From positions 124,001 through 188,000 of the forward strand of contig JBAJFG010000433.1 in the NCBI GenBank assembly GCA_037903475.1: a stretch of DNA of 64,000 bases, given 5' to 3'. The stretch is from Ancylostoma caninum. Taxonomy: Eukaryota > Nematoda > Chromadorea > Rhabditida > Ancylostomatidae. The notes beneath the pieces are model-generated. The model was not told the DNA's origin. It did no database searches and worked only from the letters and a program-made list of their open reading frames with translations. Positions within the stretch are counted from its first letter, which is position 1, and the number at the start of each line of letters is the position of its first letter. This document shows positions 23,127 to 34,770 of this stretch, one piece after another. The position numbers were made by a program, and so were the translations under genes.

Positions 23127-25587
23127 CTAGAACCAATATTCTCTCAAAAATACGATTTTATTGCCATCGCTAAAGCAACATGTTCATTCAATTGTAGAAA
23201 CCGATCTCGAGCAGATGGTCCTTTCAGTTTTACCCTTGATATTCGTAGACGCATACCATCGACCCAATGCCGTAGTAGCAACCATATCGCTTCGGGTTTG
23301 TCTAGAAAGATGTAATTCTGTAGTGTTGTAAGAAACTATCATCTGCACAAGCTGAACCGTACCTGCGTCAGCTCTAACCACTTCGGTGAGCTGAGTGCAC
23401 GGTTCATCACTTCCATAGGGTGTCCCTCATGGAGAATTCTGTGTGGTGAATATGATGAATAATAATGATAATAATAATGATAATAATAATAGTAATAATA
23501 ATAATAAGTGATAAATAAAATAAGTAATGAATAACAAAAATAATAATAAGCTGAACATGGCACAAAATCCACGAAAAAACAAATTCAACTGCGAGCTGTC
23601 GCTTTCTCGATTGCCCCACATCTTTTTCCACATTTGCAATCTCGTCTGTGCAATCCAACGTTGTCGTTATGACGGTATGCAGGGCTCCGCTCCTAATATT
23701 ATACCGCTCAGTTGTTTGACGGTGATGAGAACAGGTGCGTAGATCGCTAATTCATTAAAAATGGAGATTGGCACGCCAACAAATCCATGCTATCCTTTTT
23801 ACCCGAACTATTGCTGAAAAAGTCATTGCCCCTATTTGTATCACATTATGATTATTTCCTGAGAATTGTTGCCATATTCATTTTGAGCGAAATCGAGGAC
23901 TTCAGTAAACACGTTCCTGCTAGTCTCTTTGCAAAAACGAAAGAAAATTAGCGAAATTAATAGATCGATACCTCCCTGCAATACAGTCGTCACTTAAAAA
24001 GTCAAAAATCACATTCAAATGTAATAACTTGCTAAGAGTCCATTTGAGAGTAAAACCACATTTGGACATATCGATATGGTGCTAACTGTTAAAGCGGGAA
24101 TGAATATTTCCAACGAACTTACTCGACCTCGATGCTGTTTAATCCTGACGGAATATTGTAGCTGGGATCTTTCTGCTTTTGTTCTGCAACACTCTCTAGC
24201 TCGCAATCATATTTCTGCAAAATCATACTTTATATATATATATATATATATGTATATGTATAACAGACATTATGTGACTCTGTGCGTGCGTGTGCACACG
24301 TTCTACTAATCGTTTAACTGATAAGTAGCCTTCGGCGGAACTCTATGAAAATACAAAACAAATTATTCCTTCTCTTACCGCGTGGTTAGAATCACCGCGA
24401 GCGTGTATGAGATATTTGCTGAGATGTTTTTCGATATGTTCGCTGAGTTTTGGTATACTGCATGCTTCTTGATGTACTGAAAAGATATGTGAGAAAATCT
24501 GCAGTTGTCACATGTACCGACAACATCATTAAAATTTACCAACAGGAGCGACCAATGACATTTCAGCAGCCTGAAACATTACAAAATAGTGTTGACAAAT
24601 GGCACATGATGTTTCGAGCCTGCGTATGATTTACAATCGGGTGCCGCGCGCGGCTGTCGACGCTGACGGTCAGGACATCAAGAAAGGTAAGCAAGGTAAT
24701 CGAATTGATCTGCTGGGATACTTTCCCACTGCATGTGGCTTTCGGATGGAGCCTCCCAACTGAGCACTTTGACACGTTTTTCTGACATAATAAAACGTTC
24801 ACATTTCCTAGAGGGATGCTTTAGCCTCGCGTTTCATTGCTTTCCAATTGCGGCAAAGCTGCCCAACGATGCGCCAGTTTGCTAAGGCTTGGTCTTTTTG
24901 ACCACATGCGCTTCTCCATTCAGTTGCGGACCCCCCAAACCAGAGATGAGCGGAAGTACTGCATGAGACCGGAAGTCGGAAGTCGGAAGTTGGAGCAAGT
25001 TCGAAATCTGGCGAAATTTGGAGCGATGAATACAGCACGTCTGAGTTGGCGTGATCCAACGACTGCCAATCGTCCAGAAATCTGGAAGCCAAAAGCTCGC
25101 ATGAGGCAAGAATCCAGGAACTTCCGACTTCCGGAAACCGGAATTCCGCTCATCCCTGCCCCAAACGCACTCGCGTGCGCTCTTGAACACTCGCAACATT
25201 GGGTCTATTTCTTGAAATTTACCCATGATGAGACGCTATTGTAATTTGGAGTTTAGAAGTTATATTCTTGAGACCTTTCAATCACGTGGAAAACATAGAA
25301 TTTCCGTTGGTGGTCCTTCAAGAATGCAGGAATGGTGGTTCCTGTAAGTTCTGCCCACTGCTGCCCATAACATCGCTCTGCTGTAGGTCCGTTGTACCAG
25401 AATATGATGCTGACCCTTCTATCATCTTCACCATCTTCATAGGTGGGTTTCAAAACATGGATCTATCAAAGCGGCATTCGTGATCGGCACGGGTGGAGTG
25501 CACAAGTGGTAAGTAATAGGAGTAATTGAATTTGACCATTATCCGGAATAAACTCACCACAAGGAATAGGACGAGAAGACACTTCAT
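23127..25587 (-). CDS. Gene P3: small secreted four-cysteine protein (7 exons)
   Basis: The minus-strand exons are 25587-25558, 24570-24540, 24464-24379, 24214-24123, 23438-23363, 23301-23234 and 23169-23127. Together they encode 141 residues with the same phases as P2. Exon 1 gives MKCLLVLFLV; the last exon reads DGNKIVFLREYWF. Intron 1 has been enlarged by an hAT-type MITE at 24941-25158, absent from P1, P2 and P4. The gene runs away from the palindrome centre, head-to-head with P4. All four cysteines are retained. Confidence 0.77.
24941..25158. mobile_element. hAT-type MITE in intron 1 of P3
   Basis: A 218-bp insertion with imperfect terminal inverted repeats (CAGAGATGAGCGGAA and TTCCGCTCATCCCTG) flanked by an exact 8-bp duplication CCCCAAAC at 24933-24940 and 25159-25166. 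The 226-base total equals the length difference between the palindrome arms, so the right arm is the empty site. Eight-base duplications and CAG/CTG ends are typical of hAT elements. Internal GGAAGTCGGAAGT repeats are also inverted. It has no coding capacity. Confidence 0.85.
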
Positions 25588-25630
25588 ATTGGCGATTGTA
25601 GTTGTGTTTGGAGATCTAGACATGTCGGTG

Positions 25631-25638
25631 CTTTTATA
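25631..25638 (-). promoter_or_regulatory. TATA box of gene P3
   Basis: TATAAAAG on the minus strand in the conserved GTCTGTATAAAAGCACCGAC context, 51 nt before the start codon at 25587. Confidence 0.65.
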
Positions 25639-27260
25639 CAGACGATGCAATCGAAAACAAACCTGATCGGAAAATTCCAGAGACACCTAATCTCCCAATT
25701 AAACGGCACTTTTGGGCCGAGCTTTGAAGGTACTTTGTGGGAACTGTGTTGATTTTTGCCAGGACGTACATGTCTACAATGGGCAATTGGAAAATATTGG
25801 TAAAACTAAAGTATATGACTGACAAATCCCCATGCTGAAATGTTTCTGTCTGACTGGAAAATCCGCCCACCAGTTATTATGAAGGATTTTATTTTGTTCC
25901 GATAATACATCATAATAATTTTCTAAACTGCAGAGTTCTGTAAAACTAACACTCTAATTTTGGGAATCCTATTTTGTATTTTGACAAATTTTTTAGTTGA
26001 CAGTCTACGAAAAAACTTCTGAAAATTAGCATTTTCTCAACGTTTCTTCTTCGTACGCAAACGGTGTCTACTTTCCTTTCCCGACACCATTTTGCCTGTC
26101 GTGCACTTGGTCTGTGTGCAGGCCGACTGGCTCCACGTCAACAGCGAACGAGCACTTCGTCGATTTACCCTTATCAGAGCACTGCCTTGAGAACTCAAAT
26201 CTGAAAAAAAATAATCCGAGTGGAGGACAGCTTTACGCTACCCTTGGGAAAGACTTGCGAGAAGGATTCGCATGCCAGTATATCGCCAATAAATCGGCTT
26301 CTTGGGTGTCCCCGTTTGTTGATGGTAGATTTTTTTTCTACGACTGTTCTTAGTAAAGCCTTCGTCCCACCTCAGAACCTGCTCCGAGATTTTCAAGTGA
26401 ATCCTGGTACTTGCTCGTTACAATAATGTGCGCGATTTCACGCAGAGCCACCAAAACGTCTTTTTCAGTGCTGAAGTTATTGAGATGCTTAGGGATTGTG
26501 TTCTTGAGAAGCTAGTCGGCAGAGCAATGAGGAGGCGGGGACATGAAGTCTCTGGATAATGCCCTCTCGCAAGCGCACCTCTTGAGGAAACTTGTACTAA
26601 TCGTAAGCGTTACTCCTAACAAGATAGGAGATGTGCTCTTCAAATGTTACGTTCCGAAAGTGGGACTTCAACGGTTTGATTTCTTACGAAATCGAGCGTA
26701 CCACTGTGAATGGGGAAATGATCCTTGGCTTTCTGGAAACACTGAATTTGACGAATGCCTTTTAGCAGAGGTATTATCATCTAGGATTATTCTCTTAAAT
26801 GAGGAGTCCATGTGCTCACGGTTATGCACCATTATGGTTCAGCAGGTTTAATATTCGAAAGAGAATTCGGACACCTAATCATTAGGTTGTTACATAAGTT
26901 TCAGCTATTTTGAAATTTTTGAGAAAAAAGTTTTATAAAATATCAAGTAACAGGAAGTGACAATCGAGGTATGCACAACTACAATCGCTAGACTTTTGCC
27001 GTTTTCACAGCAAGAACTCGACTCCGCTGGTCCAGAAATCCAGGGACTACGAGGCAAAGAAGTGAGTCGGGTAGTAGAGGTCACTGACTTTGGCAAATCG
27101 GGATCGGTTCTCGCATAGTAGACATTCTGGTGATCTGATAACCGGCGCTCCGTTAGAGCCAGGTTTGTGTTACATAGTGCGCGATTAAAAATTCCGCTGC
27201 GTGTTCTTCACCTTTTCAAAGAGTTCGACTAATAGAATTAAGGTGCCCGACACAGTGTGG

Positions 27261-29765
27261 CAAAGTGGTGTGATATTGAACGATTGAAGCTTTCCATGAA
27301 ATATTACCGATTACTGTTCTCAACTGGTTGATGTTCCCAGTTATAGTAGAAAAAATCCCACTTCAGCTCGCCTCAATTCCGTAGAGAAAAACGGCATAGT
27401 TAAAATTTCGGGTTACCAAGTTTGTTGTCTCTGCTTGAAACTGCTCGACAATCAAATGTGGGGAGAAAGTATCAGGTGAATAGCAATGGCCTCAAAATTA
27501 CTCAACCCAAAGTTGGTTAGAATTAAGCAACGTTATGGTCCACATATTATCCATGGCACATGAAAAGTGATCAAATGAACGTGTTTCTCGTATTCCCACA
27601 TCACTTCGGAGGCTGTTTCATACTCCTCTCCAGCATCGCACATCACATTCAGGGCGATGGTCGCACTGGACACTTCACTACGGGCCATAGCTTCTAGAGT
27701 GTCTACTTTACGATGTGAGTTAACCCTCTACTCATAAAAGTTCTGACACTGCTACGGAATATATTGCGTATACCTGTGTGTGCCCTAATAAAGGCAGAGT
27801 CTCACCCAACGGATAGATTTTGACATTTTTATATTAACTAAATCTGCATGAGCTGCCAAGAATGAGCTGCCGAGAACAGCGGTAATACACAGCAAACATT
27901 GCCCACGCTGGAACAATCATTTCCACTTGGAAAATCCTATTATTAGAGGATTTTGACTCGTTTCGGCTCTAAGGTAATTGTTCTCCTGGGCAGGTAGTGA
28001 TCCTCCAAAGTTCGTCACAACATGTAGGAGCCAGGCTCGTAACAGTTTAGAACAAGGCACGAACATCTCACGAGCTTGGCGTGTTAGTGTCTCAAGCTGG
28101 CACACCTGCTTGCAAAACCTCAGCGCGAGCAAGGGTTCGAACGCTAACATACGCCCGTTTTAACGGCGCGTACTTCCTCTGCGCTGTAGTGCATGTGGTA
28201 CCCAACACACCATAATAACCAAGTAGATCATGGAGACTGGCTGATATTATGTGCACCTCACAGTTGCTTAGATACCTATCGATGAGCGGCACCGATTAGC
28301 GAGATCATGAGCTCACAAGATCACCTATGAAGGACATTTCTTTCCTAATTTCTTAATTAACTAAAACGATGGTGTTGGTGAGCAAAATTGGTGAAAATTT
28401 GGGTTAGAGAACATTCAGCAAGTTTTGCCTCAGGTACACGCAGCATTATCCATGCTTTAAAGATGAGCAGTGCTCCTGCAACTCCTTTCACGTGCGCCAA
28501 CATTTGTGTGTGATTGCATAGTGGTTGTGTCGGTTGTTCTCACGTATACAGTCAGTTTCCGCTTCTTTCATGTCGCAGGAGCTGTCCAAACTGTGGTGAA
28601 TTCTCGAGATGTTTCAAAATCTCGAGGACAAATTTTTCCGTGGGTGCTGCCTTTAATCGGTTCGACTCCCGTTGACAGAAAGCTGCTAAAGCATCAAGTT
28701 TTTCCTGGCAACACGTGCGCCATTTCGCATCAAATTCAAGCAATAATTACTTTACGAAGCGTTACGAGCTAGGTCGTGAACGAGAGTATGAATTTCGAGA
28801 CCCTCTGCGTATCGCGATTTCTGGCACTATTCCCATCAAGTATTCCACTTTCTTGCCGCGATGTTCATGACTTCGCGACAACCTGAGAACCTCCCAACAA
28901 AGTGGCGGTTCGCAACCCCTTCGCGACGCACCTCTCTCGCGTGCACTGGCATGCGGTTCGGAGCGAACCTGGCGCGAGTCGTCTCGAGCCAGACTCGTGA
29001 CATGTTCGGAACATGTTGTGACGACATGATTACTACCAGACCTGAGTGCAATGTTCTGTGAAGCTCACATTGTTGTTTCGGAACCCTTCCTTGGCGGGTA
29101 TACTATTAGGTCGCCAAGTATGACATGTCTAATTTCATGAGCGGTCAGTTAGACAGTCTCTATCTTCGAAGTTTTACTGAATCACCTCTCGTCTTCCTTT
29201 TCATTATGAGGGTACATCCTCTCTCAAAATCACTTTCTGGATTTTTTAACAGTTTTCAAATTTTTGTTTGACAGTAGTCTCTATGGTTCTATTAACTCAC
29301 GCAAGCATTACGAATACACAATGAATTCACAATCCAAAACAAAACTGTCTCAGAAACGAAAGAAAGGATGAAAAACACACTCAAATGCCGGTGGTGGTGG
29401 ATCGCACAGGAAAATGCCAAATCAGAAAAAAATTTCTTTTCAGGCCCTATCACGAGCCTCTTGTATGAACCAAAACGAAGCCTGCTTTGAAAAATACAGA
29501 TTCTATGAAGCCCCCTTTGAAAATATTGCTTTTAGATTTAGCGATGGTGGCAAGCAAAATAATGTTGAGAACTCTATGGTTGAAAATCGTGTCATTTTGG
29601 AACAGAGGTCCCATTTTTCAGCCACTACAGCAAAGAAACTGGAAACATCAGGGTAGTGTTTGGAGGCATTTGGCTAGTATAATGCACTGCACAGCGTTTG
29701 TCTGGGACGATGTGCTGGAAGCCTTAGCCGAAGCAGATAGGATTCAAACTAGGTCAGCGTATGCA
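27261..29765. other. Loop of palindrome B; no gene recognised
   Basis: The arms end at 27260 and 29766 in a CGACACAGTG / CACTGTGTCG boundary. About 27285-27555 recurs in the centre of A. Around 27560-27680 it shares blocks with 54480-54680, including a conserved ATTCCCACATCA block and GATCATCGC-type palindromic words. Near 28600-28660 there is an end resembling the GCTGCCTTTAA MITE family. Near 29690-29770 it resembles 3890-3970. The roughly 100-codon frames here have no recognisable domain. Confidence 0.6.
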
Positions 29766-31354
29766 GCACTGTGTCGGGCACCTTAATTCTATTAGTCGAA
29801 CTCTCTGAAAAGGTGAAGAACACGCAGCGGAATTTTTAATCGCGCACTATGTAGTACAAACCTGGCTCTAACGGAGCGCCGGTTATCAGATCACCAGAAT
29901 GTCTACTATGCGAGAACCGATCCCGATTTGCCAAAGTCAGTGACCTCTACTACCCGACTCACTTCTTGCCTCGTAGTCCCTGGATTTCTGGACCAGCGGA
30001 GTCGAGTTCTTGCTGTGAAAACGGCAAAAGTCTAGCGATTGTAGTTGTGCATACCACGATTGTCACTTCCTGTTACTTGATATTTTAGAAAACTTTTTTC
30101 TCAAAAATTTCAAAATAGCTGAAACTTATGTAACAACCTAATAATTAGGTGTCCGAATTTTCTTTCGAATATTAAACCTGCTGAACCATAATGGTGCATA
30201 ACCGTGAGCACATGGACTCCTCATTCAAGAGAATAATCCTAGGTGATAATACCTCTGCTAAAAGGCATTCGTCAAATTCAGTGTTTCCAGAAAGCCAAGG
30301 ATCATTTCCCCATTCACAGTGGTACGCTCGATTTCGTAAGAAATCAAACCGTTGAAGTCCCACTTTCGGAACGTAACATTTGAAGAGCACATCTCCTATC
30401 TTGTTAGGAGTAACGCTTACGATTAGTACAAATTTCCTCATAGACTTCATGTCCCTGCCTCCGCATTGCTCTGCCGACTAGCTTCTCAAGAACACAATCC
30501 CTAAGCATCTCAATAACTTCAGCACCGAAAAAGACGTTTTGGTGGCTCTGCGTGAAATCGCGCACATTATTGTAACGAGCAAGTACCAGGATTCACTTGA
30601 AAACCTCGGAGCAGGTTCTGAGGTGGGACGAAGGCTTTACTAAGAACAGTCGTAGAATAAAAATCTACCATCAACAAACGGGGACACCCAAGAAGCCGAT
30701 TTATTGGCGATATACTGGCATGCGAATCCTTCTCGCAAGTCTTTCCCAAGGGTAGCGTAAAGGTGTCCTCCACTCGGATTATTTTTTTTCAGATTTGAGT
30801 TCTCAAGGCAGTGCTCTGATAAGGGTAAATCGACGAAGTGCTCGTTCGCTGTTGACGTGGAGCCAGTCGGCCTGCACACAGACCAAGTGCACGACAGGCA
30901 AAATGGTGTCGGGAAAGGAAAGTAGACACCGTTTGCGTACGAAGAAGAAACGTTGAGAAAATGCTAATTTTCAGAAGTTTTTTCGTAGACTGTCAACTAA
31001 AAAATTTGTCAAAATACAAAATAGGGTTCCCAAAATTAGAGTGTTAGTTTTACAGAACTCTGCAGTTTAGAAAATTATTATGATGTATTATCGGAACAAA
31101 ATAAAATCCTTCATAATAACTGGTGGGCGGATTTTCCAGTCAGACAGAAACATTTCAGCATGGGGATTTGTCAGTCATATACTTTAGTTTTACCAATAAT
31201 TTCCAATTGCCCATTGTAGACATGTACGTACTGGCAAAAATCAACACAGTTCCCACAAAGTACCTTCAAAGCTCGGCCCAAAAGTGCCGTTTAATTGGGA
31301 GATTAGGTGTCTCTGGAATTTTCCGATCAGGTTTGTTTTCGATTGCATCGTCTG

Positions 31355-31362
31355 TATAAAAG
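31355..31362 (+). promoter_or_regulatory. TATA box of gene P4
   Basis: TATAAAAG in the conserved family context, 51 nt before the P4 start codon; the upstream ACTGGCAAAAATCAACA block is at about 31231-31248. Confidence 0.65.
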
Positions 31363-31405
31363 CACCGACATGTCTAGATCTCCAAACACAACTACAATCG
31401 CCAAT

Positions 31406-33646
31406 ATGAAGTGTCTTCTCGTCCTATTCCTTGTGGTGAGTTTATTCCGGATAATGGTCAAATTCAATTACTCCTATTACTTACCACTTGTGCACTCCAC
31501 CTGTGCCGATCACGAATGCCGCTTTGATAGATCCATGTTGTGAAACCCACCTATGAACATGGTGAAGATGATAGAAGGGTCAGCATCATATTCTGGTACA
31601 ACGGACCTACAGCAGAGCGATGTTATGGGCAGCAGTGGGCAGAACTTACAGGAAACACCATTCCTGCATTCTTGAAGGACCACCAACGGAAATTCTATGT
31701 TTTCCACGTGATTGAAAGGTCTCAAGAATATAACTTCTAAACTCCAAATTACAATAGCGTCTCATCATGGGTAAATTTCAAGAAATAGACCCAATGTTGC
31801 GAGTGTTCAAGAGCGCACGCGAGTGCGTTTGGGGGGTCCGCAACTGAATGGAGAAGCGCATGTGGTCAAAAAGACCAAGCCTTAGCAAACTGGCGCATCG
31901 TTGGGCAGCTTTGCCGCAATTGGAAAGCAATGAAACGCAAGGCTAAAGCATCCCTCTAGGAAATGTGAACGTTTTATTATGTCAGAAAAACGTGTCAAAG
32001 TGCTCAGTTGGGAGGCTCCATCCGAAAGCCACATGCAGTGGGAAAGTATCCCAGCAGATCAATTCGATTACCTTGCTTACCTTTCTTGATGTCCTGACCG
32101 TCAGCGTCGACAGCCGCGCGCGGCACCCGATTGTAAATCATACGCAGGCTCGAAACATCATGTGCCATTTGTCAACACTATTTTGTAATGTTTCAGGCTG
32201 CTGAAATGTCATTGGTCGCTCCTGTTGGTAAATTTTAATGATGTTGTCGGTACATGTGACAACTGCAGATTTTCTCACATATCTTTTCAGTACATCAAGA
32301 AGCATGCAGTATACCAAAACTCAGCGAACATATCGAAAAACATCTCAGCAAATATCTCATACACGCTCGCGGTGATTCTAACCACGCGGTAAGAGAAGGA
32401 ATAATTTGTTTTGTATTTTCATAGAGTTCCGCCGAAGGCTACTTATCAGTTAAACGATTAGTAGAACGTGTGCACACGCACGCACAGAGTCACATAATGT
32501 CTGTTATACATATACATATATATATATATATATATAAAGTATGATTTTGCAGAAATATGATTGCGAGCTAGAGAGTGTTGCAGAACAAAAGCAGAAAGAT
32601 CCCAGCTACAATATTCCGTCAGGATTAAACAGCATCGAGGTCGAGTAAGTTCGTTGGAAATATTCATTCCCGCTTTAACAGTTAGCACTATATCGTTATG
32701 TCCAAATGTGGTTTTACTCTCAAATGGACTCTTAGCAAGTTATTACATTTGAATGTGATTTTTGACTTTTTAAGTGACGACTGTATTGCAGGGAGGTATC
32801 GATCTATTAATTTCGCTAATTTTCTTTCGTTTTTGCAAAGAGACTAGCAGGAACGTGTTCACTGAAGTCCTCGATTTCGCTCAAAATGAACATGGCAACA
32901 ATTCTTAGGAAATTATCATAATGTGGTACAAATAGGGGCAATGACTTTTTCAGCAATAGTTCGGGCAAAAAGGATAGCATGGATTTGTTGGCGTGCCAAT
33001 CTCCATTTTTAATGAATTTGCGATCTACGCACCTGTTCTCATCACCGTCAAACAACTGAGCGGTATAATATTACGAGCGGAGCCCTGCATACCGTCATAA
33101 CGACAACGTTGGATTGCACAGACGAGATTGCAAATGTGGAAAAAGATGTGGGGCAATCGAGAAAGCGACAGCTCGCAGTTGAATTTGCTTTTTCGTGGAT
33201 TTTGTGCCATGTTCAGCTTATTATTATTTTTGTTATTCATTACTTATTTTATTTATCACTTATTATTATTATTATTACTATTATTATTACTATTATTGTC
33301 ATTATTATTCATCATATTCACCACACAGAATTCTCCATGAGGGACGCCCTATGGAAGTGATGAACCGTGCACTCAGCTCACCGAAGTGGTTAGAGCTGAC
33401 GCAGGTACGGTTCAGCTTGTCCAGATAATAGTTTCTTACAACACTACAGAATTACAAAGTCATCTTTCCAGACAAACCCGAAGCGATATGGTTGCTACTA
33501 CGGCATTGGGTCGATGGTATGCGTCTACGAATATCAAGGGTAAAACTGAAAGGACCATCTGCTAGAGATCGGTTTCTACAATTGAATGAACATGTTACTT
33601 TAGCGATGTCAATAAAATCGTATTTTTGAGAGAATATTGGTTCTAG
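31406..33646 (+). CDS. Gene P4: small secreted four-cysteine protein (7 exons)
   Basis: The exons are 31406-31435, 32197-32227, 32303-32388, 32553-32644, 33329-33404, 33472-33539 and 33604-33646, encoding 141 residues. Exons 1-2 give MKCLLVLFLV and AAEMSLVAPV as signal peptide, probably cleaved before ACSIP. Exon 5 reads PMEVMNRALSSPKWLEL, exon 6 RYGCYYGIGSMVCVYEYQ and exon 7 DVNKIVFLREYWF. Substitutions against P2 leave the frames open and the cysteines in place, which argues for coding function. It has no cytoplasmic or enzyme motif that I recognise. Confidence 0.8.
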
Positions 33647-33689
33647 TAAACACAAAAAAAAACAGAATTAGAGCAAACTCACGTTGGCA

Positions 33690-34770
33690 GTTAACTATTC
33701 TTAATAGCCAAGAAAATCCCACACAGTGTGTCGCACAACGTAGGACTACCGCAAGGCACCTGGAGAAGGTAGAAAACGACCTCCATGAGTTTGGCTACCG
33801 GAAAGTTTAAGCAAGATGGATCCAACAGCAACTGACCAACCGTGCGAGGATGACCTGTATGACCGTCTGTCATGCTCTCATTCTTCGCCCACGTCAAAAG
33901 CAGTTTCTGGAAGATCTGGGGTGGTAGTAATTCGGTCGAAAGTGGAAATTAATAGATAACTTTAAGTGGCATCTAAGTCCGACTTAACATTCCTGATTTG
34001 GAGGAAATTAGCAGGTAATCGTCACTCATATAACACGAAATATCAAGTTCAACATTACGCTTGGAGCCCGGTTGTGTCGGCGAAATCGCCAGTGAAAGCT
34101 GCATCAAAATGTACCCTTGGGTACATTTTGCTGCAGATTTCGCAAGGTGTCTGCGCCTCACAGAGTTACACGCTCTTTCACGCGTACTGTCCAATTATTG
34201 ACTAGGTCAGACTTAGCCGCTGCTCAGCACCATCTAAGCGCAAGCTGGAAATTTCGGAAGAAGATCAAAATTTCCTCCCACTTAGATGCCAATTTTCAAT
34301 CCAAACTTTCTTAGAGCGTGTATTGGGCTTTGAAGAACGTATTTCCAAAAATTGAAATCTAGTGTTAAGTGGCACTTAAGTGGGACTTACACATCACGCT
34401 TAGATGCGAATTTCGGCCTAATTACTACCACCCCTGGTTTCAGTAGATGAGAGTTAGAACCTTTACGACTCCAACCTCCGTCGTGACGTCTGGCTTCCGT
34501 AAGGAGAAGAGCCGCCAACACAGTCTCAGATAACTGGATAAGGCAAACGCAGCACAACCTGGCAAGCCAAACCCCCAAGAAATGGAAGGCTGACATTGCT
34601 GCAGGACGGAGAACTGCTGCATTCCGACTGCTAAGAGCAGCAAACTCCGTGTTTGCGTTTTTTGCCCGATAAACTGTGGTGCCTTCAACCTGCGTTCTGT
34701 CTGCTCCTTGCCACATGGTGGCACGCCCCCTGGGAAGTTATATAAGCCGCTGGTTTTTAGTCGTGTCTCG
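33690..34770 (+). mobile_element. Degenerate mariner relic in palindrome B right arm
   Basis: Mirror of 22538-23075 read on the plus strand. Mariner N-terminal blocks (NPTQCVAQRRTTARHLEKVE, then RMTCMTVCHALILRPRQKQF) are visible around 33705-33905. The relic is split by the MITE at 33918-34434 and continues to 34770, with stops and frameshifts. Confidence 0.62.
33918..34434. mobile_element. MITE with GGGGTGGTAGTAATT terminal inverted repeats
   Basis: A 517-bp insertion relative to the left arm, bounded by GGGGTGGTAGTAATTCGG and its near-complement at the right end. Subterminal words (TAAGTGGCATCTAAGTCCGACTTA, and TAAGTGGCACTTAAG near 34370) are also inverted or repeated. Near its middle (about 34107-34130) is an 11-bp perfect stem with a 2-base loop (AAAATGTACCC arm). 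The palindrome arms supply the empty site. The target duplication is unclear, perhaps CTGG or TGG. No coding sequence. Confidence 0.75.

Larger units (their letters stand above)
22538..27260. repeat. Left arm of palindrome B
   Basis: Pairs with 29766-34770. Coordinate sums are 56767 outside and 56993 inside the 226-bp hAT-type insertion, then about 57023 nearer the centre after a 30-base deletion in the right arm. Identity is high throughout, about 98 percent by eye. It carries gene P3. Confidence 0.93.
29766..34770. repeat. Right arm of palindrome B
   Basis: Reverse complement of 22538-27260. It carries gene P4 and an outer mariner relic that is itself interrupted by a MITE at 33918-34434. 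It ends near 34770 inside mariner-derived sequence, so unlike the left side it lacks the part equivalent to 21892-22537. Confidence 0.93.

Noticed and set aside
28470..28772. 100-codon frame with hydrophobic start in the B loop
   Set aside because: Part of it overlaps an end resembling the TTAA MITE family, it has an overlapping opposite-strand frame, and no homolog is seen in the window.
1..34770. Palindromes considered as pure assembly artefacts
   Set aside because: Arms differ by a hAT MITE, another MITE, a 30-base deletion and many substitutions, and A and B differ in their centres, so at least most of the structure is real. Near-identity of the inner A arms still deserves long-read confirmation.
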